From assembly GCA_018398765.1 (NCBI GenBank), contig JAHBMJ010005963.1, positions 22,892-59,705 on the forward strand: a stretch of DNA of 36,814 nucleotides, given 5' to 3'. The first letter of the stretch is position 1. Each line of letters opens with the position of its first letter. The position numbers and the translations under genes were made by a program. This document shows positions 1 to 11,191 of this stretch, one piece after another. The DNA comes from Chromera velia (Eukaryota; Sar; Chromeraceae). Below the pieces are notes generated by a model, which worked only from the letters and a program-made list of their open reading frames with translations, had not been told where the DNA came from and did not search any database.

Positions 1-185
1 GCATTCTGCGCGGACAGGAAATTGTTGGGATGCTCCGTTTTCTGTTCGTCTTTTTGTACTGGAAAAGAAGGGCGCGAGAGTTTGTCGTCACCTCCGAAGC
101 CCTTGGTAACTCAGGAGAGTGATTTCATTTGGTCCCTGCTGACCTCTGTTTTTTTCTTCTCTTCTTCATTCAATTGCGTCTGCAG
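1..185 (+). other. Intron end upstream of the first visible TTC12-like exon
   Basis: This stretch ends in a pyrimidine-rich tract and a TTGCGTCTGCAG acceptor, directly followed by the open frame of the TTC12-like gene. It is read as the 3' part of an intron. An ATG at 30-32 opens a short frame, but I found no convincing first exon with a strong donor, so the true start codon is probably outside the window. Confidence 0.5.
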
Positions 186-1025
186 TGAAGCACCTTACCC
201 GCAAGCAGAAATGGGACGCTTGGAAGAAGACGCGCAGTACCGTGAAAATAGGGGGTGCGGGACGGCCAACGAACTACTCGTTGTGGGACACTTGGGAGCC
301 CTCTGAGGATGAGAATGAGGACAAGGAGGAGCCGGTGGTGCCTTCTGAAGACCCGAACTTCAAGACCATGGAGGCAGACATCAAGGACAGAGCAAAGAAG
401 AGGTCCCAGAAATTTGAGGCAGCAGAGAAATTCAAAAATCTCGGAAACGCTGCGTTGAAGAAGGGGGATTTGTTTCTTGCCCTCCAACACTACGAGGAAG
501 GGTTGTCGTACAAGAAGGACCACAAGTCGCTGTACACCAACAAGGCCCTGGTCGAATTGAAGATGATGAAATTTGAGGACGCCATCACGTCCTGCTCCAC
601 TCTTCTAGAACTCTGTGAGGTCTTCGAGGATGGATACGAGAACAGCAAGGTAGGTGAGAGGGTGGTTTCCTTGGAGGGTCGATGGGAGTGTATGCGTCGT
701 GTTCGTGCGTGTGCTGCCTGTGTTGAGTCGACGTACCCAGTCGTTTTCTGTGGAGCTTTCCCTTTTTTAGCACTTTCTCTCTGTTCGAACGAAAATAAGA
801 GGGACCGTCTCTCTCTCAGAGAGAGCTCAATGGAGGGACATGAAGAGATGTGCGTGCGTGCGGTGTCTCGAGAGGCTGCCGACGGAATTTGTTCCCTTCG
901 TGTGCATGTAAGTGTGTCTGTCTGTCCGTCTGTGTGTCTGTCTGTCTGTCCGTACTGAGAGCGCGCCAAAAGAAAAAAGAAAAAAACAGAAGAGAAGAAA
1001 GAGAAAAGGGGAAAGAAAGACTGTA

Positions 1026-1056
<31 letters not shown>

Positions 1057-2748
1057 CTCTTTTCGAAAGAAAGGAAGCGATTCGGAAAAAGTGAAGTGAA
1101 GAAAAGACGATATAGTCTGTCAGCTCTTTCCATGCGTACGAGTTGGTGTGTATGTCTGTTTCTGTTTTTGTATGTCTGTGTGTGTGTGTGTGTGCGTGTG
1201 TATGTGCCTACCTGCCTGCAGGACCTGTGCTTCAAGGCCCTTCTACGGAGAGCTGCGGCCTCCCGCGCGCTCTGCAGGTGGGATGCTGCTGCTGTGGATT
1301 TGAAGCAGGCCCTGGTGTTGATGCCAGGGAACGAGGAGGCAGAGACGGCGTTGAAGACATGTGAGAGAGCGCAGAAGGACCTGGAGAAGCTGAAGAAGGC
1401 GGAGACGGAAAACAAAGAAGAGACGGAAAACAAAGAAGGTGGGGTGGAGGAAGAGGGACAGAGAGAGAGTGCGAAGAGGGAAGGGGGGGCAAAACCCACA
1501 GTGGAATCTTTCAAGTCCCTTCTTCTCCCGGGGGGGCTGAAGGAAGGTCCGAAGATCTCGCCCCTGCGTCTGTTTGCTCGTCTCTCCAACGAGTCCTTTG
1601 AGGAATCTGTCAAATGTCTTCAGTCCTCTCCAGAAGCGAGGGTGTGGTTCGCACATCACACGCTCACTCTGCACTCAACCGGAAGTGCCAGATCGTGTCT
1701 TTCGCATGGATTGAAGGTAAGTGAGACTTTCGTTGACTTCTCCAGTCCGCTTTGCTTCTTCTTCATTTCTCGCACGTCGTGTCGCTTTTCGCGCTCCTTT
1801 CTGCTTCGTCTCTTTCCTGACTGCGGACTTCTTTTTCTTTTCCCACTTGTTTTTATCAAAGACCCGGCTCTGCATTCTTTTTCGGCCACCCGATGTATGT
1901 CTTGGGAAGCGGTTTCGCCGTCGGTTTCTTTTCTTTGCTGATCTTCGTTTCTCTTGTTTGGACCCCATCATTCATCAACTCTCTGCGGCTTTGACTCTCT
2001 CGCTCCTTTTCTCTGTCTTGTGAAGAAACTCTAAATGAAACGCAAAAGCATGTGTCTGCCTGTTTGTCAAATGCGTGCCGATGAGCGGGACTTCAATAAA
2101 GTTTCTTAAAGAGGGTCTGTCCCTTTCTGTCTGTCTGTCGGGAGAAGAAGAAGAAACATACAGTCTGTCTGTCTGTCTGTGTGTCCCGGCAGGTGGTGGA
2201 AGAGTTTGCCGACAAGCTCAGACGAGCCGTTGCCAGCAATAACTCACAAGGCGGCCGATCGGGAGAGGTCCTCCTCGATGAGATGAGCCGGGAGGTTGAG
2301 AGACGAAACGAAGACAGCCCTGATGAAAGTAGGGCTGCCGCTAGGGCACTCCGCCTACTTTTCGCTTTCCTGGACCATGACGATGCTGAGGGGAGCGGGG
2401 CCTGTCTGGTGACAGGCACAGGGGGCGTGGCCTCATGGGCTGTGCGTCCTCTGGTCGAGTTGGCTCTGTTCCCTTGGGAAGGCACGGACAGCGCTGCCTC
2501 GGTGGGTCCGTTTCGCAGATTGCATTTGTTTGTGACTCGTGATCTTGGATTTTGGCTGCATCGGTGGTTCACTTAGGTAGCTGGGGTTCCTTTTGGGTGG
2601 CTGGAGGGGTTTTGGGCACGGTACCTTCTCATTTTCACGTTTTTTTCCGACAGAAAGTGTTGGACCGGCCTCCAGAGGACGCGATGAAGAATTTTGACCC
2701 ACCCAGCTCCATGGTTTCCTTGCTCTTCTGTCTCTTTCTCACTTTCTG

Positions 2749-2788
<40 letters not shown>

Positions 2789-3749
2789 GTGGTTGCGTGT
2801 CTGTCTCGGAGTGTTGGAGGAAAGAAAAGCCTGTGTAGCTTCCTGTGTGCCCAGACACCAAGTGAGACTGCTGCAGTCTCCTCTGCCTCCTCTCTGTCTC
2901 TTCTAGGACCCTCGTTTCTCTTGGACCAGATCTGCCTGGCTGTTGCGCAGAGGCAGATGACGAGGGCGACGGATGCTGCAGGAGCCCGAAAGAAGAAGAA
3001 GGGAGCAAAACTGGCCCCTCAGCTCACAGCAGCAGCCAAGAGTCCGTCAGTCATTCAGGGAGGGAAGGAGGGCGATCATGATCTTACCGTGTGTAGTTTT
3101 TTTTCTGTGCTCTCTCTGAAGTGAGTTGGCAGGTGTAAGGTCTGAACTCCCCTTTCATCTGCAGGAGAACAGCTGATGCCTGTCTGCACTTTCGTCTCAG
3201 CGAGTCAACTAGAGAGGACAACCCAATGCGGCCCCAGAGGAAAGTGGGGGGTAGCGAAAGCTTTAGAAATGAGCAGTGCAAAGCACCGTGAGTAGTTATT
3301 CAGTGCTGGGCAATATCTCTTTCTGTCAGCCAGTCTGTTTCTGCCTGTTCTCGCTGTGTGTGGTTATCTTCTCTGCAGGTGCAGATGTGATGTCTCAAGT
3401 TGTCGTGTCTCTGAGCTACGAGCCGCACTTCCGTCGGACTCTGACCAAGACAACAGGAGGACAGGCAACGAAGGCCCCTGCCGCGTCTCTGGTTGCTTCT
3501 TTTGCCTGCTGGTTGAGTGGAGTGAGCGCCATGGATGGCAGACAGGAGCGAGACATGGAAGTCGACAACGCTCTCTCTTTTCTCCTCAACTGCACTCAGG
3601 TAGGTACGGGAAGGGAAAGGAGGAGAGAAGCAAACAGGGTGTTGGGACCAGACAGACAGAGACAAACAGACGGGGAACAAACAAACGAACAGACACGCAG
3701 ACGCAGAGACAGGCAGAAAGATAGACGGACGCACTGCTGGATGCAGACA

Positions 3750-3783
<34 letters not shown>

Positions 3784-6347
3784 AGAGAGAGAGAGAGAGA
3801 GATGCATGCATTAACAATACATTGAAGTGGTGCAGAGAGAGACTTCTCAGTAGCATCGTCCACGAGCAAACATGCCCTGACTGACTTCTGTGAACTTGCT
3901 TGCCTGCGACCTGAGTGAGGTGTTCAGGAAGAGTCGTTGAGGGGCCTGCTCGAGCATGAGAGCGGCGAGAGGCTCGTGAAGTGCTTTGCAGCTGAGCAGA
4001 CGCCTTTGGGGGTCAGTAGAGGGCGGTTGGGTGGCGAGAGGGGCAGTGCGTGGCAGGATGAGGGAAGGACATTCAATAGCCGAAAAGATGGAGGAGGGAG
4101 GAAAAAGGAGAAAGAGACGACGAGGAAGGAAGAAAGTGCAAGTGTCTCCTGACGGAACGGGGCCAGGCACCGGAAAATCTAAAAGCGAGTTGGAGGACGA
4201 GATTTGCACTTAGAACCCCTCATTCATTATTGAGTAACATTTCTGTCTTTCTTTATTTGTTTCTTTTTTTTTCTTTCTGTCTTTCTTTGCTTCTTCCCTT
4301 CTTGCTTTTTTTTTCCTTCCCCCCCTTCCCCCCTGTCTTTCTTCCTTTGTTTTCGGAAAAATCTCGAGAAAGCATTTTAATGTTGTCACGAAGATCTGTT
4401 CTTTAGCAGTATGCAACAAATCGATCAAGTCAGATACCATTCTTTTCTGTCGGCACTTTTCATTCCGTTCCTTCCCTTCCAACATTCTTCGCAGACGGCC
4501 TTCGTAAATACAGGGGGCCCTGTGACAGCGAAGCTCCTGGGTATCGTTGTGAACCTCCTGTACAGACAGGCACAGGCACAGGCCTCGGGCTCCTCTGCAA
4601 AGTCGCAGAGAGAGAAGAAAGCAGAAGGAGCAGAGGTCTCGTGTGCCGATCTGTTTGCTTCAGACGACAATGGTGCGTTGAGATCGGTGCTGCTGTTCTC
4701 CTCGGCTTCTCATGTGCTCACACGGACTCACGCGATGCATGCGGCATTCAGACTGCTCCAGGTCCAACTTGGAAGACAAAAGGGTCAACAGAAAGGGGCA
4801 GGAAGCGAGGAGCAGAGACAGCAGGAATTCACGCAAATGCTGGGCAACCAGTGTGCGCTTGTGAATGCCGCTATAAGGGAGGTGCGGGATGCCGTCAGTC
4901 CCCGAGGAGATCCGGATTCGAAGGTGGGAGGGATGGGTGCTTACGATTTCTCTCCGTTTTTCTGTCTGCCTACTGCGTCTGTTTTGGGGCTTTCTTTTTT
5001 CTTTAGCTGTGTGCCAAGGCATGCATCACTTCCTCACTTGGTTATAGTCAGTCGATCAGTGCTCTCCGTCTGCCTTGATGCTGCTGATTTTTCGTGGCGT
5101 CGGTTGGAGAGTGAATCTGTATTTGCCTGGCTGGTGTTGCTTCTATGCTTGTGAGCATGTTTGTAAGACTTTGACTCGTGAGGGCTGTCCTGCGGTCCGT
5201 TTTGGTTCGACGTGTGACTGACATGCTTTCCTGAACGAACGGTCCATGCACCTTACACGCGTAGTTCTTTCTTTTTTTCAAAACATAGGATGCTTTTCGT
5301 CCCCTCCCACATCATTTGCACAGCCTTGGCCTTTTTCCTTCTCAGTCTACCGGTCAATCAGCAGATTTACTCACGACGTATGTATTCAACGAATACGAAA
5401 ACCAAGAATTCCTTTCTGCAGCTCGCCGATGTGGGTCTGCGCGTCCTGACGCTGCTTGCCTCGGAATTCTGTCTCCTGGAGTTCCTCGCGTGTACTCATG
5501 ACAGCACTCTGAAGTGGATAGCGAACCTCCAGAACGTGATCGCGGGGGGGAAGGGAAGGGGGGTCTCCTCAGAGGGGTCCCCGAAAGAGAGAGAAACGCT
5601 GGTGACAGTGGCCCTTCCAATGACTCGTCTCTGCCTGATGCAGGCGTTTTCTTCCAAGTCTGGAGACGCCAAGTCGACTGGGGGGTTTCTGCCGCAGTTC
5701 GTGTCTCTGATTAAGGAGTTCTTTGCCAAAATCGGAGCAGAAGAGTATGTGAGGGAGAAGGAGAAGTGCAAAGGGAGATCGATGCTCAGAGGCAACGTGT
5801 GTCTCCTCATTCAACGCCTTGCGGAGGCACAGGAGGCAGCAGTTGAGGCGGAACAAAAGGAGAAGGAGAAAGAGGGCAAGGCGGATAGCGCGTATCATCG
5901 GTAAGTATGAGGAAAGGGAATACTCTGGCTGGCTGACAAAGAAAAGGAAAGACGAACCATGCTTCCTTCTTGAGGGTTTTCTTTCATTCTCGTACGTCGT
6001 GTTTTCTTTCTTTCTGGTCCAAGACTTGTCTCTCCCGTCTGTTCTTCTTATTCTTCTCCTTCTTCTTCTTCTTCGCCTCCAACCATCCTTCCACTGGCAT
6101 GTCATATCCTCTTGCCCTCCTTTTTCACCGGCATTTTCCCTTTCCATCTCTGTGCAGTCTGATGCGCGCCATCGATCTGAAGCCTTTCTTGGCTCCCTCC
6201 ATCGATGCCGTGCGAAAGGAACTGGGGGATGCTCGGAAGAATGCTGCTCTGGCTGTGGGCAAGCTTGCTCGCATAGAGCGGTATCGGCAGGCCACCAGAG
6301 ACCTTGGAGGATTCATTGCACTGCACCAGGCACGGGAAGTGTTGTAA
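186..6347 (+). CDS. TTC12: TTC12-like TPR/armadillo protein, putative axonemal dynein-arm assembly factor (5' partial)
   Basis: Ten exons are supported: 186-649, 1222-1716, 2193-2501, 2654-2713, 2789-3088, 3173-3287, 3379-3599, 4495-4923, 5422-5900 and 6158-6347. All are GT..AG with matching phases, giving about 1,019 codons ending in TAA. The N-terminal part has a linker (EDPNFKTMEADIKDRAKKR) followed by TPR helices (KNLGNAALKKGDLFLALQHY, then LYTNKALVELKMMKFEDAI); a third TPR continues across the first splice junction (ALLRRAAASRALCRWDAAAV). The C-terminus (RKNAALAVGKLARIERYRQA) resembles the last armadillo-like repeat of TTC12. In animals TTC12 is a cytoplasmic factor needed to pre-assemble axonemal dynein arms, so a flagellated stage is implied. 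The protein is longer than the roughly 700-residue human one because of charged, low-complexity inserts after the TPRs and in exons 5 and 8. Least certain points: the acceptors at 3173 and 5422, and the missing first exon. Confidence 0.8.
914..1062. repeat. TCTG/TGTC microsatellites in TTC12-like intron
   Basis: Two clusters of the tetranucleotide TCTG (about 914-955 and 1027-1062) are separated by an A-rich patch. They lie in the intron between the exons ending at 649 and starting at 1222. Confidence 0.85.
2752..2785. repeat. (TG)n microsatellite abutting a 3' splice site
   Basis: Seventeen TG dinucleotides run directly into the CAG acceptor of the exon starting at 2789. The whole intron (2714-2788) is only 75 bases, so the repeat occupies its entire 3' half in place of a conventional polypyrimidine tract. 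Confidence 0.9.
3751..3802. repeat. (CA)n followed by (GA)n microsatellite
   Basis: A CA run passes straight into a GA run within the 895-base intron 3600-4494 of the TTC12-like gene. I saw no convincing exon in the rest of that intron, although short open frames occur. Confidence 0.85.
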
Positions 6348-6501
6348 TTAAGAAAAAAATGGAAAGCAAATCATACTGGGCCGGTGCGGCGGTGCATTCA
6401 AATTTGTTGGAAATGAAATGTCGCATGGAAAACTCCTTCTTGATCGAGCAGTAGTACCATGTGGATGTATACGTTGAGTCGGTTCATACCTGACTTGCAC
6501 A

Positions 6502-6507
6502 AATAAA
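6502..6507 (+). terminator. Candidate poly(A) signal of the TTC12-like gene
   Basis: AATAAA lies about 155 bases after the TAA stop, at the point where base composition begins to turn AT-rich. It is a plausible cleavage and polyadenylation signal, but this is motif evidence only. Confidence 0.45.
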
Positions 6508-6519
6508 AACAAAGTGTGT

Positions 6520-7379
6520 TATGTTGTCAGTTTTTAAACTTAATTATATATAGACTCGAAAAATAGAAACGGGCTTGCCCGGCCAGGTTTGTGAAATCAT
6601 AGCAGCAATGGCATAGGTGTCCTACTTCAACTTGTATATTGTATGTCAGCTGTGTTGTATATGACGTGCAATATTCATATACTAAAAAACTAGTTCATAA
6701 GATTGTTCATAAAATGTATGGGACTTAGCTTCTATCTCAGCCTGTAGTTTCGTAAATAGGTCCCATCATAGTTTGTTCATTATATTTTAACTTTCAAAAA
6801 ATTAGTTTAGTAAGAGACCAGACAACTATTGAACTAACTACACATTAGTATTATTTTAATAAGTTAAACTCTAGCTTAAAGTTGATTGCATGGCGTTGTC
6901 TTAGGCGTTGCTAGTCTTAAAAGTTTGGTTTTGAACTTATTTATTTAAAATCAATTTTAAAACATGATTTCATTTAGAATTAAAATCAATATAATATATA
7001 TAGTGCACTGGTTATGACTGAGGGGTAGGAAGTACTTAGCAAACGCTGAAGAAGGCATTCAGATGGAGGAGCGTCAAGTATGAGGTCGTATGAGAGAGAG
7101 AGCTAGTAGCGAGAGCAGTAATCAGGACAGAGGGAAGAGATGAAAGACGTATAGGCCAGACGCTAGGAACAAACTTTAAGTCAATGTCCGATATATATAT
7201 ATATTAGTAATTATATATATATATATTATATATATAATATATATATTATTACATATATATACATACATAGATAGTAACATACATCCATACATGTTCCTAA
7301 AAAATCACAATTTTTCCCCAGACTTTTCTAGCTAGCTCTGGATATTCATAGCGATGGCGCGATGATGGTGTGTCATAGT

Positions 7380-7417
<38 letters not shown>

Positions 7418-7620
7418 TGAATGTAATGTACTTGTACTGGTATTTGTAGTAGTATTTATATATTATTTGCCAGTCATAACAGTTCTTTCACAATGTATAA
7501 CGTATCAAGGTTATATTGCATGATGACTTTAGTATTAAATTAATACTAGCCCTCGATTTCAACTATCTCGATCTACCAGAACGCGTATAAAAATAGTGGT
7601 TCAAAGGTTAGTTTTTAGGG
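6520..7620. other. AT-rich island without genes
   Basis: Composition changes abruptly from the mixed background to strongly AT-rich. No frame longer than a few dozen codons is open. It contains (AT)n runs near 7191-7258 and 7384-7411 and a purine-rich patch near 7080-7150. The island lies between the TTC12-like 3' end and a GC-richer block starting near 7620. It could be a decayed transposable element or a repeat eroded by C-to-T mutation. Confidence 0.7.
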
Positions 7621-8404
7621 GATCCCACACTCATCAATGATCTGCACACCTTCGAACTTCAGAAGCAACGTCGACATGATGGAATCCGTCAACTCTCCTG
7701 GGCATGGGCCGGCCAAAGTCGTCCAATGCGACCGCACTAGACCGCACGGTGACATCGTCAGGAGGGACGATCATGCTGAGTCGTGGGAAAATCCCTTGTG
7801 ACGCATCTCCACGCAGGTAGACCCCATTTTTTACTTATGCAGCTCCCGCCCATTTTTTTTTACTCGGTTCGGGGGCTGTGGGCCGCCATGGGCCGCCCAT
7901 TACTCGGTTGCATGGGGGCTCCCACTTTTTACGCTTCGCGGGCCGACTCCCGTACTGGGTTTTTTAGTCGCGCCCGTCTACACACTCACCCGCATTCTAG
8001 CTTTGCATCGCGTGGGCTATCGTGGACTCACTTCCTGAGGCTTTGAGTGACGCAGTAGGCTGTCCTCGAATGAAGATTTCGAGAAGCACTCCACGTCATT
8101 CGACTTTTCAGCCTGGCAAACAAGTCTCATCTTTTGGTTCCTGAAAGACAGCTCATCGCGAGATCGATTAAGGAGACGGCAGCCGAATCCTTTCGTAGAC
8201 CTCTTTCAAACAACCTTTTCGTCAGAGTCAGTCCCGAAGCGACATCGTGAGAGGTCTATTGCACCGTAAGCTCTATTGTCTGGTGCAGGAGCACGGTGAC
8301 GAGCTGCTGCGTAGACAGCGGGCACCTAGAGCGGACACAACGTGGTGCCTTGCGTGCTTCCTTCGAGATCTGATTCACGCAAAAAGTGCACGGGGTTCCG
8401 CACG
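7621..8404. other. GC-richer spacer before the repeat-tailed gene
   Basis: No gene is convincing here. A 39-codon open stretch (7622-7738, containing ELQKQRRHDGIRQLSWAWAG) looks protein-like but ends in TAG and has no clear start or splice partner; it may be a decayed fragment. Around 7800-7930 short motifs such as TTACTCGGTT and GGGCCGCC recur. Upstream exons of the next gene could lie here but are not resolved. Confidence 0.4.
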
Positions 8405-10073
8405 ATGCGAGAGACGCATGCTGAAGAGCTGCTTTTCGCGGAAGAAACAGAAGGGATGGAGGTCAGTTCCTTTGTGTGTGTAAGCAGTCAAGCAGAAGCA
8501 CCAGGCTGCTGTTCGCTAGGCTGTTCGCTAAGGTGTCACAACCTGTGCGTTGATCATGGGCTGTGGGGCTGCATTTGTGTACTCTTTTCTTCTGCAGATC
8601 GGCAGAGAAGGGCGTGGAAGAAGACACCAGGGGGCGAACAGGGTTCCCTGCCAGTGGAAAGACGACGAGGCGGCGCGTATCAGGGTGAGTCTCTCTCGAT
8701 GCCACGCTTGAGTTTGCCCTTTTGATTCATTGTGTCCAACTGACTGCAATTGACCGGAGCACACATGGACTTCAAGGGGGAGGGACAAGAGGGGGCAAGG
8801 AGTTCATCGCTGCGCAAGTGGGGGGTGAGTCTCTTCTGTGCTGTCTGCACGGCGTACGACGTACGGGTCTTCTGCTCCTAGACGGAGCTTGTACTGCCTA
8901 GCTGTTTGCCGTCGTTTCGTGAGGGTCGATCTGCATCTGCATGCAGCCTTTAGTCTGCATGGGCTTCTTTTGGCTTTTCTTTCTGACGGGCACGCATGGC
9001 GTCTTCTCAATTGACTGCAGGTCGGGTACACCGGTACAGGTTTTGGAGGAAGGGGGCATGAAGGGCGACGGAGCTACACGCCCCCGTTGTGCCTGGCAGA
9101 TGGAGGAGTGCCCGAAAGGTGAGCGAGAGCAGACTCCCACCCACCCTTTTCCGTCGAAAATGCTCAAGCAAAATGTGTTTTTTCACCCCTATTTGTGCGC
9201 GAATGTGCAGACCTACGAATCAAGGTATTTCGGCTCGGACGAGCAGGGCTTCACTGCCTACCGGGACATTTGCCAAGCAGGTACGCCCCCCATTTTTTGA
9301 GGCTGCACAGTGCATTTTTGGGCATTTGTTGTTGCTTTCTTCTTCCTTTCCTCAGATCGTTTGCAGACCCCCTCACCCTGCCCCTCGGATTTGAATTTAG
9401 CCGGAACCTACCGCTGGGAGCACGCAATCGGTCAGCTCCTCCCCGATCCGATTTTGGTAGACTTCGGACCCCCACGGTGCCCACGAACCAGATCCTCTGC
9501 AGACCCCCAAATGTTGCCCGCCAGATCTTCGCGAGCCCCCCCAACGTTGCCCATGCACCAGATCTTCTCGAGCCCCCCCCCCGTTGCCGATGCACCAGAT
9601 CCTCCGTAGACCCCCAACGTTGCCCACCAGATCCTCGGGAGACCCCCAACGTTCAACTTGCCCACCAGATCCTCGGGAGACCCCCCCCCACCCTATCCAC
9701 CATGCAGATCTTCTGCAGATCCCTTCACGTTGTCTCCCAGATCGTCCGCAGACATCGCAAACCCTTCTCGTACGTTGCCCGCCAAATCTTCCGCAGCCCC
9801 CGTGCCGCACATCTCTTCCGGAGACCCCACTCAGATCCGTTCCACCCTGCCGCACATCTCTTCCGGAGACCCCACTCAGATCCCTTCCACCCTGTCGCAC
9901 AGAACCTTTCGAGACCTGCCCACCCTGCCGTGTTTTCCAGATCCAGGCACGAGCCTTCGGGACCCTGTAGAGCCGCACCAAACAGCATTTATATGAGCAT
10001 CAACAAACGATCTACTACTATTGTTTTCACAGATCAGTTACCACACTGGCAGTTGAATAAATTGAATCAATGA
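8405..10073 (+). CDS. Unrecognised six-exon gene with a repeat-rich C-terminal exon
   Basis: I do not recognise this protein. The model is 8405-8461, 8598-8684, 8760-8824, 9021-9118, 9211-9280 and 9356-10073. Every donor and acceptor is GT..AG, and the phases (0, 0, 2, 1, 2) connect one uninterrupted frame of about 364 codons, which is the main support. The translation starts MRETHAEELLFAEETEG. The middle exons are short, basic and Gly/Arg-rich. The last exon is a Pro/Arg-rich stretch built on a DNA minisatellite; repeat copies fall in different frames, so the encoded repeats (RQIF, HQIL, LFRRPHSDPFHP twice) are only partly periodic. The final 30 or so codons enter AT-rich DNA. The start is the first ATG of the frame and may be internal; the acceptor at 8760 has a weak pyrimidine tract. 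It could instead be a non-coding spliced RNA or a decayed element. Confidence 0.4.
9356..9975. repeat. Degenerate CAGATC minisatellite, unit about 33-45 bases
   Basis: About a dozen imperfect copies share a core like CCAGATCYTCSGNAGACCCC followed by AACGTTGC or ACCCTG. Two adjacent 45-base copies near 9810-9900 are nearly identical, differing at about one base, while the others are more diverged. The first unit begins exactly at the CAG acceptor of the gene's last exon, so most units carry an acceptor-like CAG/ATC. Confidence 0.8.
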
Positions 10074-11191
10074 GAAGTTTTTAATTAAAATTAGTGTGAC
10101 ACACTATAGTTCCAGGGACCAATGTATAATATTGTATCATCATCATCATCATACGCCATCGCTATCGGCCTATAAAATACTATTAGGCGTCTAGCGTTCG
10201 GCGGCAACGCACGATCGATGCAGTTCGGTTCTTTACACCAGTAGTTCACTTTGATTTATACTTAATTCAAACTAGGATGCTTCAGAATCTTTTCAAACTT
10301 TTCTACTTCCGATTGTATAAGGATTAATTTCAATAATAATCTGAAGCGTTTATCGATATAGAGGCTGTTCTAGAGGCTGTTTGATAATAAGGGGAGGAAA
10401 ACTAGGAGGAAAACTAACAGCAATCATAAAATGTACAGAACGACAGAAAAAAAACGAACATATACAGCCCAGCAAGAAAGTCTTAGAAAGAAACAACAGA
10501 ACACAAGAAGCTGCATATCATTCACTAACTCACTCACTCGATCGCTCATCGACCTGTTACTGACGTAGCCTACGTAGCCACTCCTTTAATGAACTTTCAT
10601 CATTCCTCAATCGAACAAACAAGCCTTCCATTCTTTGTTTCCCTTTTCTTTCCTTCGTTCATTTCTTTCCTTCGGCTTTTATTTCCCCTCCCCCTCCCCG
10701 ACCTTCCTCTCTGCGTTTCTGTCCGTCTTTCTTCCTTTCTGCTTCTACTTGAAAGATTCGAGCGGTCAGATTCAATCCTCGCACCTTACTCTCGTCGATC
10801 GGTACGTGTTCTTTTCGCTCTTTCTGCTTTACTTTTCGGGCGGCTCTTTCCACCGGCCTTTTCATGCCAGACCCTTTTTTCCGTTCATTCCTCTCCAACT
10901 TCCCTCAAGTCAGTTCTTCCTAGCTGTTCTCACTTGCTGCCTTGTTGCCAAAAGATCAACCCCATCGTCCATGCACAAAACCACGAAAATCCCCTCGGAA
11001 CCATCGATCCTTGCATGCAATTAAGAGTAAACAGAAAGAAAGCACCACTCATCTTCCGTATCTTCCTCAACGCCTACAGAACGCTACTTCAACCATGCAA
11101 AAAAAAAAGAAAAAAGAGAAGTCACAACAACCCCCCCCCTCATGCTTTATCACTGAATACATTGCTCTCTTTCTCTCTCTCACCCCCCCAT
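10074..11191. other. Intergenic: AT-rich patch then pyrimidine-rich 3' flank of the arrestin gene
   Basis: 10000-10400 is AT-rich with a (CAT)n run near 10135-10152 and a small duplicated motif (GAGGCTGTT at about 10361 and 10373). 10580-11190 is strongly pyrimidine-biased on the plus strand, which is purine-rich in the direction of the minus-strand gene. It probably includes that gene's 3' UTR. I saw no gene here. Confidence 0.55.

Noticed and set aside
3100..3164. Acceptor at 3164 (CTGCAG) for the sixth TTC12-like exon
   Set aside because: Starting the exon at 3165 in the incoming phase gives an immediate TGA. The alternative acceptor GAACAG ending at 3172 keeps the frame and fits the next junction.
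9251..9981. Minus-strand frames of up to 194 codons opposite the minisatellite
   Set aside because: They are Gly/Trp/Ser-rich mirror frames of the repeat array. The plus-strand frame is the one linked by consistent splice phases to upstream exons.
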